Shown: positions 45,390-55,364, numbered from the stretch's first letter. The stretch is 64,000 nt of DNA from Salinibacterium sp. NG253 (GCF_015864945.1 NZ_JADYWF010000001.1:868378-932377); one strand, 5' to 3'. Translations and numbers: made by a program. Notes: generated from the letters alone by a model not told the origin.

Positions 45390-45989
45390 CTACGGCCGAA
45401 CGAGTACCACGCTCGTAAACGGCACCAAACGGTACTCCGAGACTGCGGCCTCCCGGCGCACTGCTCCACGCTCGTGCACCGCGACATCCACGTGGTCACG
45501 GCCGACGCGGTCAATCGTGCCGTGCACCTCGCCCGCGACCAACACCATTGATACAGCGCGCCGCCGCCGACACAAATCGCGAAGCACGTAGCTGAGGCTC
45601 AACCGCTGCGAGAGACTCGGATGCCCGTTGGAAGGCGTAGTCGCGAGGCTTGGCGTGATGTGAGCCGCCCCCATCGAGATGCCCGCCAGCGCTGCGAACG
45701 GAACGATGCACTGGCCTGGGCGGCCGCTGTCGTCAACGAGGTCAGCTGACATCCAATCGCGGCCGATGATGACGGGGCGCACCACGACGCGGGTGCCCGT
45801 GATCAACAGCACCGAAAGGGTTAGCGGCGACTCTGTGCTGCTGCGAGAGTGGAGTGCCATAATGCGGTCGCGGATGCTGAGCCGACCCAGCCGTAGACGT
45901 TCCTCTTCCGCGTCAATCTCGAGATCATCGGCGGTAATTTCGCGCTCGAGCTGGCTCTCGAGGTCGTCAAAGAGGTTGTCCCAGCGCAT
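45390..45989 (-). CDS. Conserved-looking hypothetical protein
   Basis: 199 residues, acidic N-terminus (about 1-40, many E/D) followed by a predominantly beta-rich region with two similar stretches: L-L-I-T-G-T-R-V-V-V-R-P-V near 63 and V-L-V-A-G-E-V-H-G-T-I-D near 148. Similar proteins beside whiB1/secA loci occur in other Micrococcales in my recollection, but no function is known. It has no signal peptide or membrane helix. A second DnaA-box-like site (46029-46037) is just upstream. Confidence 0.7.
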   Translation of the reverse strand: MRWDNLFDDLESQLEREITADDLEIDAEEERLRLGRLSIRDRIMALHSRSSTESPLTLSVLLITGTRVVVRPVIIGRDWMSADLVDDSGRPGQCIVPFAALAGISMGAAHITPSLATTPSNGHPSLSQRLSLSYVLRDLCRRRRAVSMVLVAGEVHGTIDRVGRDHVDVAVHERGAVRREAAVSEYRLVPFTSVVLVRP

Positions 45990-46028
45990 GGGTTGACGGT
46001 ACTGACGGTGGCCTCCGGCTCCGAAATG

Positions 46029-46037
46029 TTATCCACA
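46029..46037. promoter_or_regulatory. DnaA-box-like sequence
   Basis: TTATCCACA, the exact E. coli DnaA-box consensus, stands 39 bases upstream of the start of the minus-strand hypothetical gene at 45989. Confidence 0.4.
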
Positions 46038-46087
46038 ATTGAAAATTGGTCATAGACAACTGGTCTACTTCCTGCTTAAGTGTGGTC

Positions 46088-46105
46088 TACCCCCTTATGG
46101 GGGTA
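46088..46105. promoter_or_regulatory. CsoR-like inverted repeat upstream of Rv3235-family gene
   Basis: TACCCCC and GGGGGTA arms are separated by TTAT. G-rich inverted repeats of this form resemble binding sites of the CsoR/CstR metal- or persulfide-sensor family, but no such regulator is in the window, and a hairpin role is possible. Confidence 0.4.
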
Positions 46106-46139
46106 AACATCGCCGTCTTGACCTTTTACCCGGGAGATC

Positions 46140-46628
46140 ATGAGTACCGAGCCACTTCCCGCCTCCTTACCGAGTGTGGAAATACCCCCACAGGCGCGCC
46201 AGCGCACTGGAACCCTTCCGTCGAAGGTCATCCGGCCCCGCTTCGTTCCCGACGAATTTTTTGGGCACCAGCCGACCCCAAGCGCCGAGCTACCTGACCC
46301 CGCTCCCCTCGTTGAGAACCTCACTCGTTGTGTGATCGAGGTTCTCGCCGGCGCGCGCGACCTGGAGCAAATCGCTCGCTGGGTCACTGATGACGTTTAC
46401 CGTCACCTCCTTAAGCGCACCGTGCTTTCGGCTCGCGCCCGCCGCGCCAAAGGTCAGCCCGTTACTCGGCCCAGCTTCAGCATCGGCTCAATTCGACTCT
46501 GCGAACCTCGCGATGGCGCGATCGAAGCTGTGGTCATCGTCCGTGGTCGTGCCCGCACCCGCGCTGTCGCGGTGCGCCTTGAAGGCCTCGACAAGCGTTG
46601 GCGAGCGACCGCTATCAACGTGCTGTAG
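46140..46628 (+). CDS. Rv3235-family protein
   Basis: 162 residues. The first 60 residues are proline-rich and disordered-looking (P-L-P-A-S-L-P-S-V-E-I-P-P), followed by a compact domain with E-N-L-T-R-C-V-I-E-V-L-A-G-A-R-D-L-E-Q-I-A-R-W-V, spanning residues 60-83, and a beta-rich end (A-V-V-I-V-R-G-R-A-R-T-R-A-V-A-V-R-L). This matches the actinobacterial Rv3235 family of unknown function, normally next to secA. GGGAG precedes the ATG. Ends at a strong terminator shared with secA. Confidence 0.82.
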   Translation: MSTEPLPASLPSVEIPPQARQRTGTLPSKVIRPRFVPDEFFGHQPTPSAELPDPAPLVENLTRCVIEVLAGARDLEQIARWVTDDVYRHLLKRTVLSARARRAKGQPVTRPSFSIGSIRLCEPRDGAIEAVVIVRGRARTRAVAVRLEGLDKRWRATAINVL

Positions 46629-46649
46629 TTTCACACCCCTACAGCGCAC

Positions 46650-46692
46650 ACAAACGAACGCCCCACTCAACTTGAGTGGGGCGTTCGTTTGT
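46650..46692. terminator. Bidirectional terminator, 21-base arms
   Basis: Perfect 21-base complementary arms around a single central C, between the convergent Rv3235-family gene and secA, with GTTTGT-type T-runs on both outer sides. Confidence 0.85.
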
Positions 46693-46728
46693 TAAGAGCC
46701 GGCATTTAATTGCCCGCCTGAGTTCGTG

Positions 46729-49536
46729 CTACTTCTTGCGCTTCTCCTGCGCACGACGCTGCGAGCGGTTCAACGGCGCTTCGGGAGCAGCGCCCTCGGG
46801 ACGCTGACCGAACGCGCCACGATCGTTGCTCTGGGGCTGAGCCTCCTGCTGAGGAGCAACCTTCGGCTGACGCTGCTGCGCCTGAGCCGTCGCCGCACGC
46901 TCAACCTGGCCGCGATCGTTGCGAACCTCAACCTCACCCGACGCATCGGCGCTTGGCGCCGAATAGCTGAGTTGAGTTGCCGGTGCTGCCGGTGCATCCA
47001 AACCGCGCGCCTGAACAGTCGTTGCTTCTCCGCCGCCATTGACTTCGACATCGAGGTTGAAGAGGAAACCAACAGTTTCTTCGCGGATCTGGCCCATCAT
47101 GCTTTGGAAGAGAGCGAATCCTTCACGCTGGTACTCCACGAGCGGGTCACGCTGGGCCATAGCCCGCAGACCAATACCGTCTTTCAGGTAATCCATCTCG
47201 TAGAGGTGGTCGCGCCAGCGGCGATCGATAACACTCAGCACAACACGACGCTCGAGCTCACGCATGGCGGTCTCGCCCAGTTGCTGTTCGCGGCGCTCGT
47301 AAGCGATCACCGCATCCGAGTGAACTTCCTTGGAGACGAACGCGCTCGTCAGCTTGCCGCGCGCACTGCCCTCTGTGAGCACCTCGTCGACAGTGATGCC
47401 GACGGGGTACATCGTCTTGAGCTCGGCCCACAGCCCCTCGAAGTCCCACTCCTCGGAGTGTCCCTCAGCGGTGTGAACGTCAACAACCTCGGTTACGACG
47501 TCTCTCAAGAAACGCTGAACGCGATCCTTCAGGTCGTCTCCCTCGAGGATGTGGCGGCGGTCACTGTAAATTGCTTCACGCTGACGGTTGAGAACATCGT
47601 CGTACTTGAGAACGTTCTTGCGAATTTCAGCGTTACGGGATTCAACCTGCGACTGCGCGCTGCGAATGGCGCGGCTGACGACCTTGGATTCGATAGCGAG
47701 ATCATCGGGAACCGACGAACGCCCCATGAGCGCCTCAGCGGCACCACTGTTGAACAAACGCATGAGGTCGTCTTGCAGCGACAGATAGAAGCGGCTCTCG
47801 CCCGGGTCACCCTGACGTCCGGAACGACCACGGAGCTGGTTGTCGATACGACGAGATTCGTGACGCTCAGTTCCCAGCACGTAAAGCCCACCGACATCGA
47901 TGACCTTCTTGGCTTCCTTCTCCACTCCAGCCTTCACTTCAGCGAAGACATCGTCCCATGCAGCTTCATACTCGTCAGGAGTTTCCGACGGGTTGAGGCC
48001 ACGAGCATTCATCTCGGCAACGGCCAGGAACTCAGCGTTTCCACCGAGCATGACGTCGGTTCCTCGACCAGCCATGTTGGTAGCAACGGTGACAGAACCA
48101 AGGCGACCCGCCTGAGCAACAATTGCTGCCTCACGAGCGTGGTTCTTGGCGTTCAGCACTTCGTGCTTGACGCCCTTCTTAGCAAGCATGCGCGAGAGCA
48201 GTTCGCTCTTTTCAACGCTCGTTGTACCCACGAGAACCGGCTGGCCGAGTTCGTGGCGCTTAGCGATGTCAGCAACTACCTGCTCAAACTTTGACTGCTC
48301 GTTCTTGTAGATCAGGTCGGACTGGTCGATGCGCTGCATCGGTCGGTTGGTGGGGATAGCGACCACGCCAAGCTTGTACGTCGACATGAACTCGGCTGCC
48401 TCAGTCTCGGCAGTACCGGTCATTCCCGACAGCTTGTTGTAGAGACGGAAGTAGTTCTGCAGAGTGACGGTCGCGAGAGTCTGGTTCTCGGCTTTAACCG
48501 CAACACCCTCCTTGGCCTCAATCGCCTGGTGAATACCTTCGTTGTAGCGACGACCCTGAAGAATACGGCCGGTGTGCTCATCAACAATCAGCACTTCGCC
48601 GTTCATCACGACGTAGTCCTTATCTTTCTTGAACAGCGCACGAGCCTTGATCGAGTTGTTCAGGAACGAAATCAGCGGGGTGTTGGCCGATTCGTACAGG
48701 TTGTCGATGCCGAGGTAGTCCTCAACCTTTTCGATACCGGGCTCAAGCACACCAACGGTGCGCTTCTTCTCGTCGACCTCGAAGTCAACCTCAGGAACGA
48801 GTTTCTTCGAGAGGTTCGCAAACTCGGTGAACCACCGGTTTGCCTCCCCCGACGACGGACCCGAGATGATGAGCGGGGTTCGCGCCTCGTCGATGAGAAT
48901 CGAGTCGACCTCGTCAACGACAGCGAAATAGTGTCCGCGCTGAACCATGTCGCTCGCCTGCCACGCCATGTTGTCGCGCAGGTAGTCGAAGCCAAACTCG
49001 TTGTTGGTTCCATACGTGATGTCAGCCGCGTACTGTTCGCGACGCTCAGGAGGCGCTTGACCGGAGACGATACATCCGGTTGTCATGCCCAGGGCGCGGA
49101 AAACGCGACCCATAAGTTCAGATTGGTAGCTGGCCAAGTAGTCGTTGACCGTGATGACGTGCACCCCCTGCGCCGCAATGGCGTTGAGGTAGGCAGCGAG
49201 CGTTGCCACGAGCGTCTTGCCCTCACCGGTCTTCATCTCAGCGATGTTGCCCAAGTGCAGTGCTGCACCGCCCATGAGCTGAACGTCGAAGTGACGCATG
49301 CCCAGAGTGCGCTTTGCCGCCTCACGGACCGCAGCGAAAGCCTCAGGGAGCAGGTCGTCAAGCGACTCTCCACCGGCATAGCGTTCGCGCAGTTCAACAG
49401 TCTCGTTTTTCAACTCGTCATCAGTGAGGGTGTTGAAGTCATCCTCGAGATGGTTAACGGCCGCCGCGTAGCCTTTCAAGCGTCGAAGAAGTCGACCCTC
49501 ACCTACGCGAAGAGCGCGTTCTAAAACATTCGCCAC
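46729..49536 (-). CDS. secA: Preprotein translocase ATPase SecA
   Basis: 935 residues, motor of the Sec protein-export pathway. The Walker A M-K-T-G-E-G-K-T is near residue 102, Walker B with V-V-D-E-V-D-S near 205, and the preprotein cross-linking, HSD and HWD domains follow. The end is Q-rich and closes with [13 protein letters not shown]. The C-terminal zinc cysteines of E. coli SecA are not present, as is common in actinobacteria. It lies 161 bases after hpf, with a hairpin between them. Confidence 0.97.
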   Translation of the reverse strand: MANVLERALRVGEGRLLRRLKGYAAAVNHLEDDFNTLTDDELKNETVELRERYAGGESLDDLLPEAFAAVREAAKRTLGMRHFDVQLMGGAALHLGNIAEMKTGEGKTLVATLAAYLNAIAAQGVHVITVNDYLASYQSELMGRVFRALGMTTGCIVSGQAPPERREQYAADITYGTNNEFGFDYLRDNMAWQASDMVQRGHYFAVVDEVDSILIDEARTPLIISGPSSGEANRWFTEFANLSKKLVPEVDFEVDEKKRTVGVLEPGIEKVEDYLGIDNLYESANTPLISFLNNSIKARALFKKDKDYVVMNGEVLIVDEHTGRILQGRRYNEGIHQAIEAKEGVAVKAENQTLATVTLQNYFRLYNKLSGMTGTAETEAAEFMSTYKLGVVAIPTNRPMQRIDQSDLIYKNEQSKFEQVVADIAKRHELGQPVLVGTTSVEKSELLSRMLAKKGVKHEVLNAKNHAREAAIVAQAGRLGSVTVATNMAGRGTDVMLGGNAEFLAVAEMNARGLNPSETPDEYEAAWDDVFAEVKAGVEKEAKKVIDVGGLYVLGTERHESRRIDNQLRGRSGRQGDPGESRFYLSLQDDLMRLFNSGAAEALMGRSSVPDDLAIESKVVSRAIRSAQSQVESRNAEIRKNVLKYDDVLNRQREAIYSDRRHILEGDDLKDRVQRFLRDVVTEVVDVHTAEGHSEEWDFEGLWAELKTMYPVGITVDEVLTEGSARGKLTSAFVSKEVHSDAVIAYERREQQLGETAMRELERRVVLSVIDRRWRDHLYEMDYLKDGIGLRAMAQRDPLVEYQREGFALFQSMMGQIREETVGFLFNLDVEVNGGGEATTVQARGLDAPAAPATQLSYSAPSADASGEVEVRNDRGQVERAATAQAQQRQPKVAPQQEAQPQSNDRGAFGQRPEGAAPEAPLNRSQRRAQEKRKK

Positions 49537-49614
49537 CGAATACTCCCATTCTTGTCGGACGGGTCCGACGCTGGCACTGCTCGACGAAGCGCAGTCTTTT
49601 AGACGCTTACGTCA

Positions 49615-49656
49615 CGGTAACGCGGTGCGTGCAATCAGCGCACAGCCGCGTTACCG
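49615..49656. terminator. Strong hairpin between hpf and secA
   Basis: Perfect 11-base arms CGGTAACGCGG and CCGCGTTACCG with inner GTGCG/CGCAC pairing. There is no T-run directly after the stem in either direction, so it may be a Rho-linked terminator or an RNA processing element. Confidence 0.55.
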
Positions 49657-49697
49657 GTTCGTAATCGTATCAACTCCAAGCCAAAAACTTGGTGTAC

Positions 49698-50396
49698 TTA
49701 GCCGTTAGCGACCTTGCGCTTGCGCGAGCGGCCGCTTGGGACAACCTCATCTGCCTCTTCTTCGAGAGCAATAACGCCGTAATCCCAGCCCTTGCGGCGG
49801 TAGACCACACTCGGACGATCGGTCTGGCTATCGACGAACAGGAAGAAGTCGTGGCCGACCAATTCCATGTGATCGAGAGCTTCCTCAACCGTCATGTGGC
49901 TGGACGGGAACACCTTGCGGCGAATGACTACTGGCGAGTAGTCCTCGTCCCCTGGTTCCGCCTCTTCCCCCTGAATAGGAATTGCTCCGGTCGCGACCTT
50001 TTCGATCACGTCGGGACTTGCGGGGGTGATATCAACAACCGCAAAACCGCCAGCACTCGCTTCGCGAAGAGAAGTGGGGCGGTGGTTTCCGCGGTGAACT
50101 TTTTTGCGATCCTTCGACTGGCGGATTCGCTCGACGAGCTTGGCCATAGCCAAATCGAAAGCAACATACTTGTCTGAACCAGCAGCTTCCGCTCGAACAA
50201 GCGGACCTGGTCCAATCAACGTCAACTCAACGCGGTCGTCTCCACTGGAACCTTTAGTTTCGTGGTGTCGGGTTACCTTGATCTCGAAGGCGATTGCCTT
50301 CTCGGCCAAGTGAGAAACCTTCTCAGACTTTTCGATCGCGTACTCACGGAAACGATCCGTGACTCCTACATTTCGTCCGTTGACGGTGATTTCCAC
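49698..50396 (-). CDS. hpf: Long-form ribosome hibernation promoting factor
   Basis: 232 residues. The N-terminal domain (M-E-I-T-V-N-G-R-N-V-G-V-T-D-R-F, about 1-110) binds the 30S subunit as in YfiA/HPF, and a C-terminal domain (about 170-225, with E-E-A-L-D-H-M-E-L-V-G-H-D-F-F and V-V-Y-R-R-K-G-W-D-Y-G) drives 100S dimerisation, the long form of Gram-positives. It follows comF by 45 bases and precedes secA, the same order as in M. tuberculosis. Confidence 0.95.
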   Translation of the reverse strand: MEITVNGRNVGVTDRFREYAIEKSEKVSHLAEKAIAFEIKVTRHHETKGSSGDDRVELTLIGPGPLVRAEAAGSDKYVAFDLAMAKLVERIRQSKDRKKVHRGNHRPTSLREASAGGFAVVDITPASPDVIEKVATGAIPIQGEEAEPGDEDYSPVVIRRKVFPSSHMTVEEALDHMELVGHDFFLFVDSQTDRPSVVYRRKGWDYGVIALEEEADEVVPSGRSRKRKVANG

Positions 50397-50441
50397 GGCG
50401 ACCTCCTAGCCATAATGCGCGGCTGCCCCGTGAGGCAGCTT

Positions 50442-51212
50442 CTATTTCGCGCCCTTTTCCATACCGTAGCCCTCGTCGCTGGCAATGTCACGAACCACCA
50501 GCGTTCTTGGAGTGAACCCCATGGTTGCGGCCGCGATGACCGTTCCGCCCGCAGCAGAAATCGCCCGCGCTGCTTCATCGAGTGTCGCTCCTGTGGTGAG
50601 CACGTCATCCACAATGATTACGCGGGTACCGGCAAGCGAACGCACCGCGAAGAATGCCCCCTTGACGTTCACCGCACGCTCCTCGGCGCTCAACAATTTC
50701 TGGCTGCGAGTTTTTCGAGCGACGCGAAGCGCCCGGGCGTGGCGGATCCCGGCGGCTTTCAGTACGAGCCCAACAGGGTGATAGCCGCGCGTGCGGAACG
50801 CCTTCGTGCTGCTGGGGACCGCAACGATCTCGATCGGACCCGATACTCCCCCGACGGTCGTCGACTCGCTGAGCGCACGCCTGAGGGCCGCGAGGAGGGC
50901 AACGGAGAGCGGCCGAGCAAGGTCGGTGCGGTGATGGTTCTTGAAGGCGAGCAGAACCCGGCGAACCCGATGCTCGTACCTCAGCGCGGCGTACACGCGC
51001 AGGTGCTGTGGCGTCGAGTGGATGCTGGTGTGCGCAACAAGGCTGCGCGCACATTCGTCACAGAGCGCTCGGTCGTGCCGCTGGCATCCGGCACATTCCA
51101 CAGGCAGGATGAGCGCGAGAGCATCCCGCAGGGCCTCGCGCACGAGCGCACCCCAACCAGTGTTCTCGCGACCATCGGGAGGCTGTTCAGGAGGCTGCTC
51201 GTAAGGCGTCAT
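50442..51212 (-). CDS. comF: ComF-family phosphoribosyltransferase-like protein
   Basis: 256 residues. A short N-terminal zinc-ribbon-like pattern C-A-G-C and C-D-E-C (about 40-55) is followed by a PRPP-binding fold; the phosphoribosyl motif is V-I-I-V-D-D-V-L-T-T-G-A-T near residue 202. ComF relatives are needed for DNA uptake in competence; the role in actinobacteria is less clear. It lies 63 bases after lpqB in the mtrA-mtrB-lpqB-comF-hpf run. Confidence 0.9.
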   Translation of the reverse strand: MTPYEQPPEQPPDGRENTGWGALVREALRDALALILPVECAGCQRHDRALCDECARSLVAHTSIHSTPQHLRVYAALRYEHRVRRVLLAFKNHHRTDLARPLSVALLAALRRALSESTTVGGVSGPIEIVAVPSSTKAFRTRGYHPVGLVLKAAGIRHARALRVARKTRSQKLLSAEERAVNVKGAFFAVRSLAGTRVIIVDDVLTTGATLDEAARAISAAGGTVIAAATMGFTPRTLVVRDIASDEGYGMEKGAK

Positions 51213-51275
51213 GAGGAGAGCATGCCGGGAGGCATCACCCCACGATCACGGTCTCGGATGATCCGTGGAGAGTTG

Positions 51276-52952
51276 CTATTGCTGCGACGCCATGAAGGAG
51301 GCGTCGAGCCCCGCGAGCACCCAGGCTTGGCTGCCCTGGGGGCGCCACACTTCTCCATCGGCAAGCACCCGGAGTCCATCACTGTTCGTTCCTGTGCTGA
51401 CAAGCTGCGTTGCCCCGTCGACGTCGCCAAGCTCACTAGACGGACCGCCAATCTCGTAGGCAGTCACCTCTGTCGCGTCAGCGCTGCCGGAGAGCGTCGC
51501 GACCGTGGTCGAGCCAACCCAGGCGGCGTCGATGGCATCGCCCGCCCGAACCGGCAAAGAAACCGGGTCCACGAGTTGCACAGGAACATTGCCCTGCTGA
51601 CGGACTATTCCGTACACCAGCAGTTGAGGTCCAGACGGCGTAGAGAGATACACGAGCAAACGGGCACCGTCGCGTGAGACATCCAGCGACACAATCGTTG
51701 AATCTGCCGGCAGCGTCGTTTGCAGCGGATGCTCCGTGCCGTCGACCTCGAAAGTTGACAGCGACGTCGCTCTCGCTTTTTGCGCCGACCAGACGAACCG
51801 GAATGGGTCGAGTGAGGGCGCAACAAGGCCAGAGCGCTCATCGATCAACCGTGGAGCGACACCGACCGTCGCAAAGTAGGCGCCACCATCGGCAGCCCGA
51901 TAGGTGACAGAAAGCCTGTCAGCTGAGAGCGCCGCGCTTGTTGCACCGGCCTCGACCACAGCCGAGCTCAGTTCGTTGAGTTCGCTGAGCCCGTCGCTCG
52001 TGCTGAATCCGAATTCGCTGCCGGTTCCCACAACGAGCGGCCCAGCCGACCCTGGCTCAATGACCGCAGCGCTCTGGCCCGAACTGCTGCTCTGAAGATC
52101 TCGACCATCCACTGTCAACACGACAATGGGCGTATGCAGGGTGGCAGAAAGCTGTTGTTGCATGCGTTCGCGGGCAACAGTGTCTGCCGCGAGCGCCTCC
52201 GAACTCAGGTCAACGACGGCCCGCCCCGAGGTAAGGCTGCTGGTGGCACCGAGGGTGGTGGATGCCGGGAAAGCGGTGAGCAGCACCCCCTGTTGCACCC
52301 AGGCGGAGTCCGCAGCCAACAGCGCCTGAATGGCACGGGATTGGGAGGACTGCCGCACAGCGAACCAACGAACATCCGGAACCAGATAGGCGAAGCTGGG
52401 GTCGAAGTAGTACAGGACCTGTTCTTCGAAACTCACCTCGAAACCGCGATCGGAGAGCACGATGCCGGGTGGCGCTACAGAAATACGCCACTCGCCAGCC
52501 ACCTGCTCGAGCTCGAAAGCGAGCGTTTGCGATACCGGCGTACGCAGCTCGGAGTACACCCCACGCTCATCGATCACCGCTTGCGCCGAGAAGGAGTAGG
52601 TAAGCGTATTCTCGTCACTTGCCTCGGCAATGGTCGGCAATTTGTCTCGCTCACGAACCGTTGCACTTGCTGCAGGATTCCAGGTTTCGTTCATCGAACT
52701 CGTGAGGAACTCGCGGGCAACCGAATAGTCGCGCGATGGTGATCGCACTGCGCTCATGAAGTCGGTGAGGATTTGCTCTTGAGTCGAGCCCGCAACCGGT
52801 CCTGACGCCACAATTTCGTACTGGGTGTCGTCTTGTTCATCGATGAGCGGCCCCGATTGAACGTCGCTCGACAGCGGAACGCCCACACAGCCGGTGAGCG
52901 CTACCGCAACGGCAGCCAGAAGGGCGAGATAAGTCAGAGAGAGCTTAGTCAT
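51276..52952 (-). CDS. lpqB: LpqB lipoprotein, modulator of MtrB
   Basis: 558 residues. The signal peptide ends in L-T-G-C (cysteine 22), so it is a lipoprotein. After it come a GerMN-type region (about 130-280) and a C-terminal beta-propeller-like half. In mycobacteria and streptomycetes LpqB works with MtrB to adjust MtrA phosphorylation. The frame is open far upstream inside mtrB, but the ATG at 52952, overlapping the mtrB stop by eight bases, gives the signal peptide directly. Confidence 0.92.
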   Translation of the reverse strand: MTKLSLTYLALLAAVAVALTGCVGVPLSSDVQSGPLIDEQDDTQYEIVASGPVAGSTQEQILTDFMSAVRSPSRDYSVAREFLTSSMNETWNPAASATVRERDKLPTIAEASDENTLTYSFSAQAVIDERGVYSELRTPVSQTLAFELEQVAGEWRISVAPPGIVLSDRGFEVSFEEQVLYYFDPSFAYLVPDVRWFAVRQSSQSRAIQALLAADSAWVQQGVLLTAFPASTTLGATSSLTSGRAVVDLSSEALAADTVARERMQQQLSATLHTPIVVLTVDGRDLQSSSSGQSAAVIEPGSAGPLVVGTGSEFGFSTSDGLSELNELSSAVVEAGATSAALSADRLSVTYRAADGGAYFATVGVAPRLIDERSGLVAPSLDPFRFVWSAQKARATSLSTFEVDGTEHPLQTTLPADSTIVSLDVSRDGARLLVYLSTPSGPQLLVYGIVRQQGNVPVQLVDPVSLPVRAGDAIDAAWVGSTTVATLSGSADATEVTAYEIGGPSSELGDVDGATQLVSTGTNSDGLRVLADGEVWRPQGSQAWVLAGLDASFMASQQ

Positions 52953-54558
52953 TGGGGCCCTCCAGACTCGGTACGTCGTCATTCGGCGGTAATTCGAGCG
53001 GCGAGGACCGCAACTCAGCGCCGCGGGTGCGCGGGATGGTGAGCCGGAAGCACGAGCCGTTGTCTCCATCCGACCACACTTCGAGCCAACCGCCGTGGAG
53101 TGCAGCGTCTTCAAGGGCAATTGCAAGGCCAAGCCCGGTGCCTCCGGTGGTGCGCTGACGTGAAGGGTCTGCGCGCCAAAAACGGTCAAACACTCGTTCG
53201 AGAGCAACTTGACTCATGCCGACGCCGTAATCACGCACGGCGATAGCGACCGCGTCTTGATCGCTGTCGACCCACACCACAATTGGCAGTCCGTCGCCGT
53301 GGTCGATGGCATTGCTGAGCAAGTTCTGAAGGATGCGGCGGATGCGACGCGGGTCGACATCCGCTTCAAAGTAGCCACCGGGGGCCACAAGTCGCAGTTC
53401 GGATCCCTTGCTTGCCGCAAGCGACGTGAGGCTCTCGATGGCGTCTTCGACGAGGCGCACGAGGTTGGTTGGCTCGGTTTCCATATCGACGGCACCTGCG
53501 TCGTAACGGCTCATTTCGAGCAAATCGGCGAGCAACAGCTCGAATCGTTCCACTTGAGTGTGGAGTAGCTCAGCGGTGCGGGCCGTCGCGGGCGGGAATG
53601 ACTCACGTTGGTCATAGAGAACGTCGCCGGCGAGCCGGATAGTCGTGAGTGGCGTACGCAGCTCGTGCGAGACATCCGACACGAAGCGTTGTTGCACTTG
53701 CGAGAGCGCAGCCAACCGCGTGATCTGCTGCTGCATGCTCGTGGCCATTCCGTTGAACGAGCGCGCCAACGTCGCAATGACGTCGTTGCCCTGAACCGGT
53801 ATGCGCACTTCAAGCTCTCCAGCGGCAAGGCGTTGGCTCGTTTCCGCAGCCAACTTTACGGGGCCAACGACGAGCCGCACCACGACGAACGTGACGATGC
53901 CGATGAGCGCAAGCAGAGCAAAGCCGCCAAGGCCCAGCGTCTGCTGCACAACCACGAGAGTGTCTTGAGTGTCTTGGATGTCATACACCAGATAGAGCTC
54001 GTACTGCGTGCCCCGAATATCGAGCGTTGACCCGACGATGAGGCCAGGATGCACCGCCCCGTCTTCAGACTGCTCGAGTGCCACAGACTGCCAGTAGGTT
54101 CGCTGTTCGGTGGACTCCGCCACGACGTCGCGCAGCTCTTGCGAGATAAGCGACTCTGACTCCAACCCCTGAGTCTGTACGTCAGCCGGAACCCGTGGGC
54201 CCTCTTGATCCGGCGTGCGCAAGATCGCGTAGCTCGTGCCACCCGTGCTTGAGGCGACGCTCTCAATCACGCCAGCAACCTCCCGCATCATGTCGTCGAG
54301 GTCTTCAAGACCCAGGTCTTCATCAGCGGCATCAAACACTTGCTGGCCGGCAAGCGTTGCGTTCGCCGAGGTTCGCGTGAGTTGGTCTCGACTGGCGTCA
54401 AAAAGGTTCGCCCCAACGCTGAGCGACATATAGCCCGCGATCACAGCGACAACAACCGACGACAGCAACACCGTGATTGCCACGGTGCGCACTTGAAGCG
54501 ACGAGCGCCACAGAGCAGCAATACGCTGCATCCAGCCGCGCCAGTCGAATTCGAGCAT
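52945..54558 (-). CDS. mtrB: Sensor histidine kinase MtrB
   Basis: 537 residues. Two membrane helices (about 21-45 and 208-235) flank an extracellular sensor domain. A HAMP linker follows, then HisKA with S-H-E-L-R-T-P-L near residue 293, and a HATPase domain with N-box N-L-L-S-N-A-I-D-H-G-D-G near 400 and G-T-G-L-G-L-A-I near 478. MtrB phosphorylates MtrA in control of cell-wall metabolism and division. It starts five bases after mtrA and overlaps lpqB. Confidence 0.95.
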   Translation of the reverse strand: MLEFDWRGWMQRIAALWRSSLQVRTVAITVLLSSVVVAVIAGYMSLSVGANLFDASRDQLTRTSANATLAGQQVFDAADEDLGLEDLDDMMREVAGVIESVASSTGGTSYAILRTPDQEGPRVPADVQTQGLESESLISQELRDVVAESTEQRTYWQSVALEQSEDGAVHPGLIVGSTLDIRGTQYELYLVYDIQDTQDTLVVVQQTLGLGGFALLALIGIVTFVVVRLVVGPVKLAAETSQRLAAGELEVRIPVQGNDVIATLARSFNGMATSMQQQITRLAALSQVQQRFVSDVSHELRTPLTTIRLAGDVLYDQRESFPPATARTAELLHTQVERFELLLADLLEMSRYDAGAVDMETEPTNLVRLVEDAIESLTSLAASKGSELRLVAPGGYFEADVDPRRIRRILQNLLSNAIDHGDGLPIVVWVDSDQDAVAIAVRDYGVGMSQVALERVFDRFWRADPSRQRTTGGTGLGLAIALEDAALHGGWLEVWSDGDNGSCFRLTIPRTRGAELRSSPLELPPNDDVPSLEGPND

Positions 54559-54563
54559 GAAAG

Positions 54564-55244
54564 TTAGGCGCTGGCGCCGGCGCGGTAGCCAACCCCGCGA
54601 ACCGTCATGACGATCTTCGGGTTGTCGGGATCTTCTTCAACCTTGGCGCGCAACCGCTGCACGTGAACATTCACGAGGCGAGTGTCTGCCTTGTAGTGGT
54701 AGCCCCACACTTGTTCCAACAGCATCTCGCGAGTGAAGACCTGCTCGGGCTTCATCGCAAGCGCCAACAGGAGCTCAAATTCGAGCGGCGTCAGGTTGAT
54801 TTTGGTGTCACCGCGGCGAACCTCGTGGCCTGTGACATCCAGCTCAAGATCTCCGACGGTCAGAGTGCCGGTTGCTGCGTCACTTGCCGGACGCAAGCGA
54901 GTGCGCACCCGAGCAACGAGCTCTTTGGGGTTGAACGGCTTGACGACATAGTCATCGGCACCGCTCTCGAGCCCCTTCACCACATCAGCCGTGTCGCTCT
55001 TGGCCGTGAGCATGATGATGGGCACGCCAGACTCTTCCCGGATGCGGGCACAAATTTCAATGCCATCCACGCCGGGCAGCATGAGGTCAAGCAACACCAA
55101 ATCGGGCGCCGCCGACTTGAAGGCGTCGTACGCTAGGGCGCCGTCTTGACAAAAAAATGGTTCATAACCTTCAGTGCGTAGAACGATTCCGATCATTTCT
55201 GCCAGGGCAGTGTCGTCATCGACTACAAGAATTCGCGGGTTCAC
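54564..55244 (-). CDS. mtrA: Response regulator MtrA
   Basis: 226 residues from GTG, with GAGGAC before it. Receiver domain with V-V-D-D-D near residue 7, phospho-Asp 53 in L-L-D-L-M-L-P, and an OmpR-type winged helix (about 130-225) ending G-V-G-Y. MtrA is the essential actinobacterial regulator of cell-wall hydrolases, osmo-response and replication timing genes. The open frame upstream to 55487 has no ribosome site, and 226 residues matches the usual length near 228. It heads the mtrA-mtrB-lpqB unit. Confidence 0.97.
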   Translation of the reverse strand: MNPRILVVDDDTALAEMIGIVLRTEGYEPFFCQDGALAYDAFKSAAPDLVLLDLMLPGVDGIEICARIREESGVPIIMLTAKSDTADVVKGLESGADDYVVKPFNPKELVARVRTRLRPASDAATGTLTVGDLELDVTGHEVRRGDTKINLTPLEFELLLALAMKPEQVFTREMLLEQVWGYHYKADTRLVNVHVQRLRAKVEEDPDNPKIVMTVRGVGYRAGASA

Positions 55245-55364
55245 GTGTCCTCGATACTTTCTAGCTCTCGGGCTAACAGAGTGAGAAGCTTTCGCATAAG
55301 AGTAGTCGAGTGTGAAAACATGAGTGAGATTGAATAGATGCAGTTCAACATTCGAGGGTGAGAC

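Noticed and set aside
46726-48294. 522-residue open frame on the plus strand
   Set aside because: Fully antisense to secA, no ribosome site, and composition of a shadow frame.
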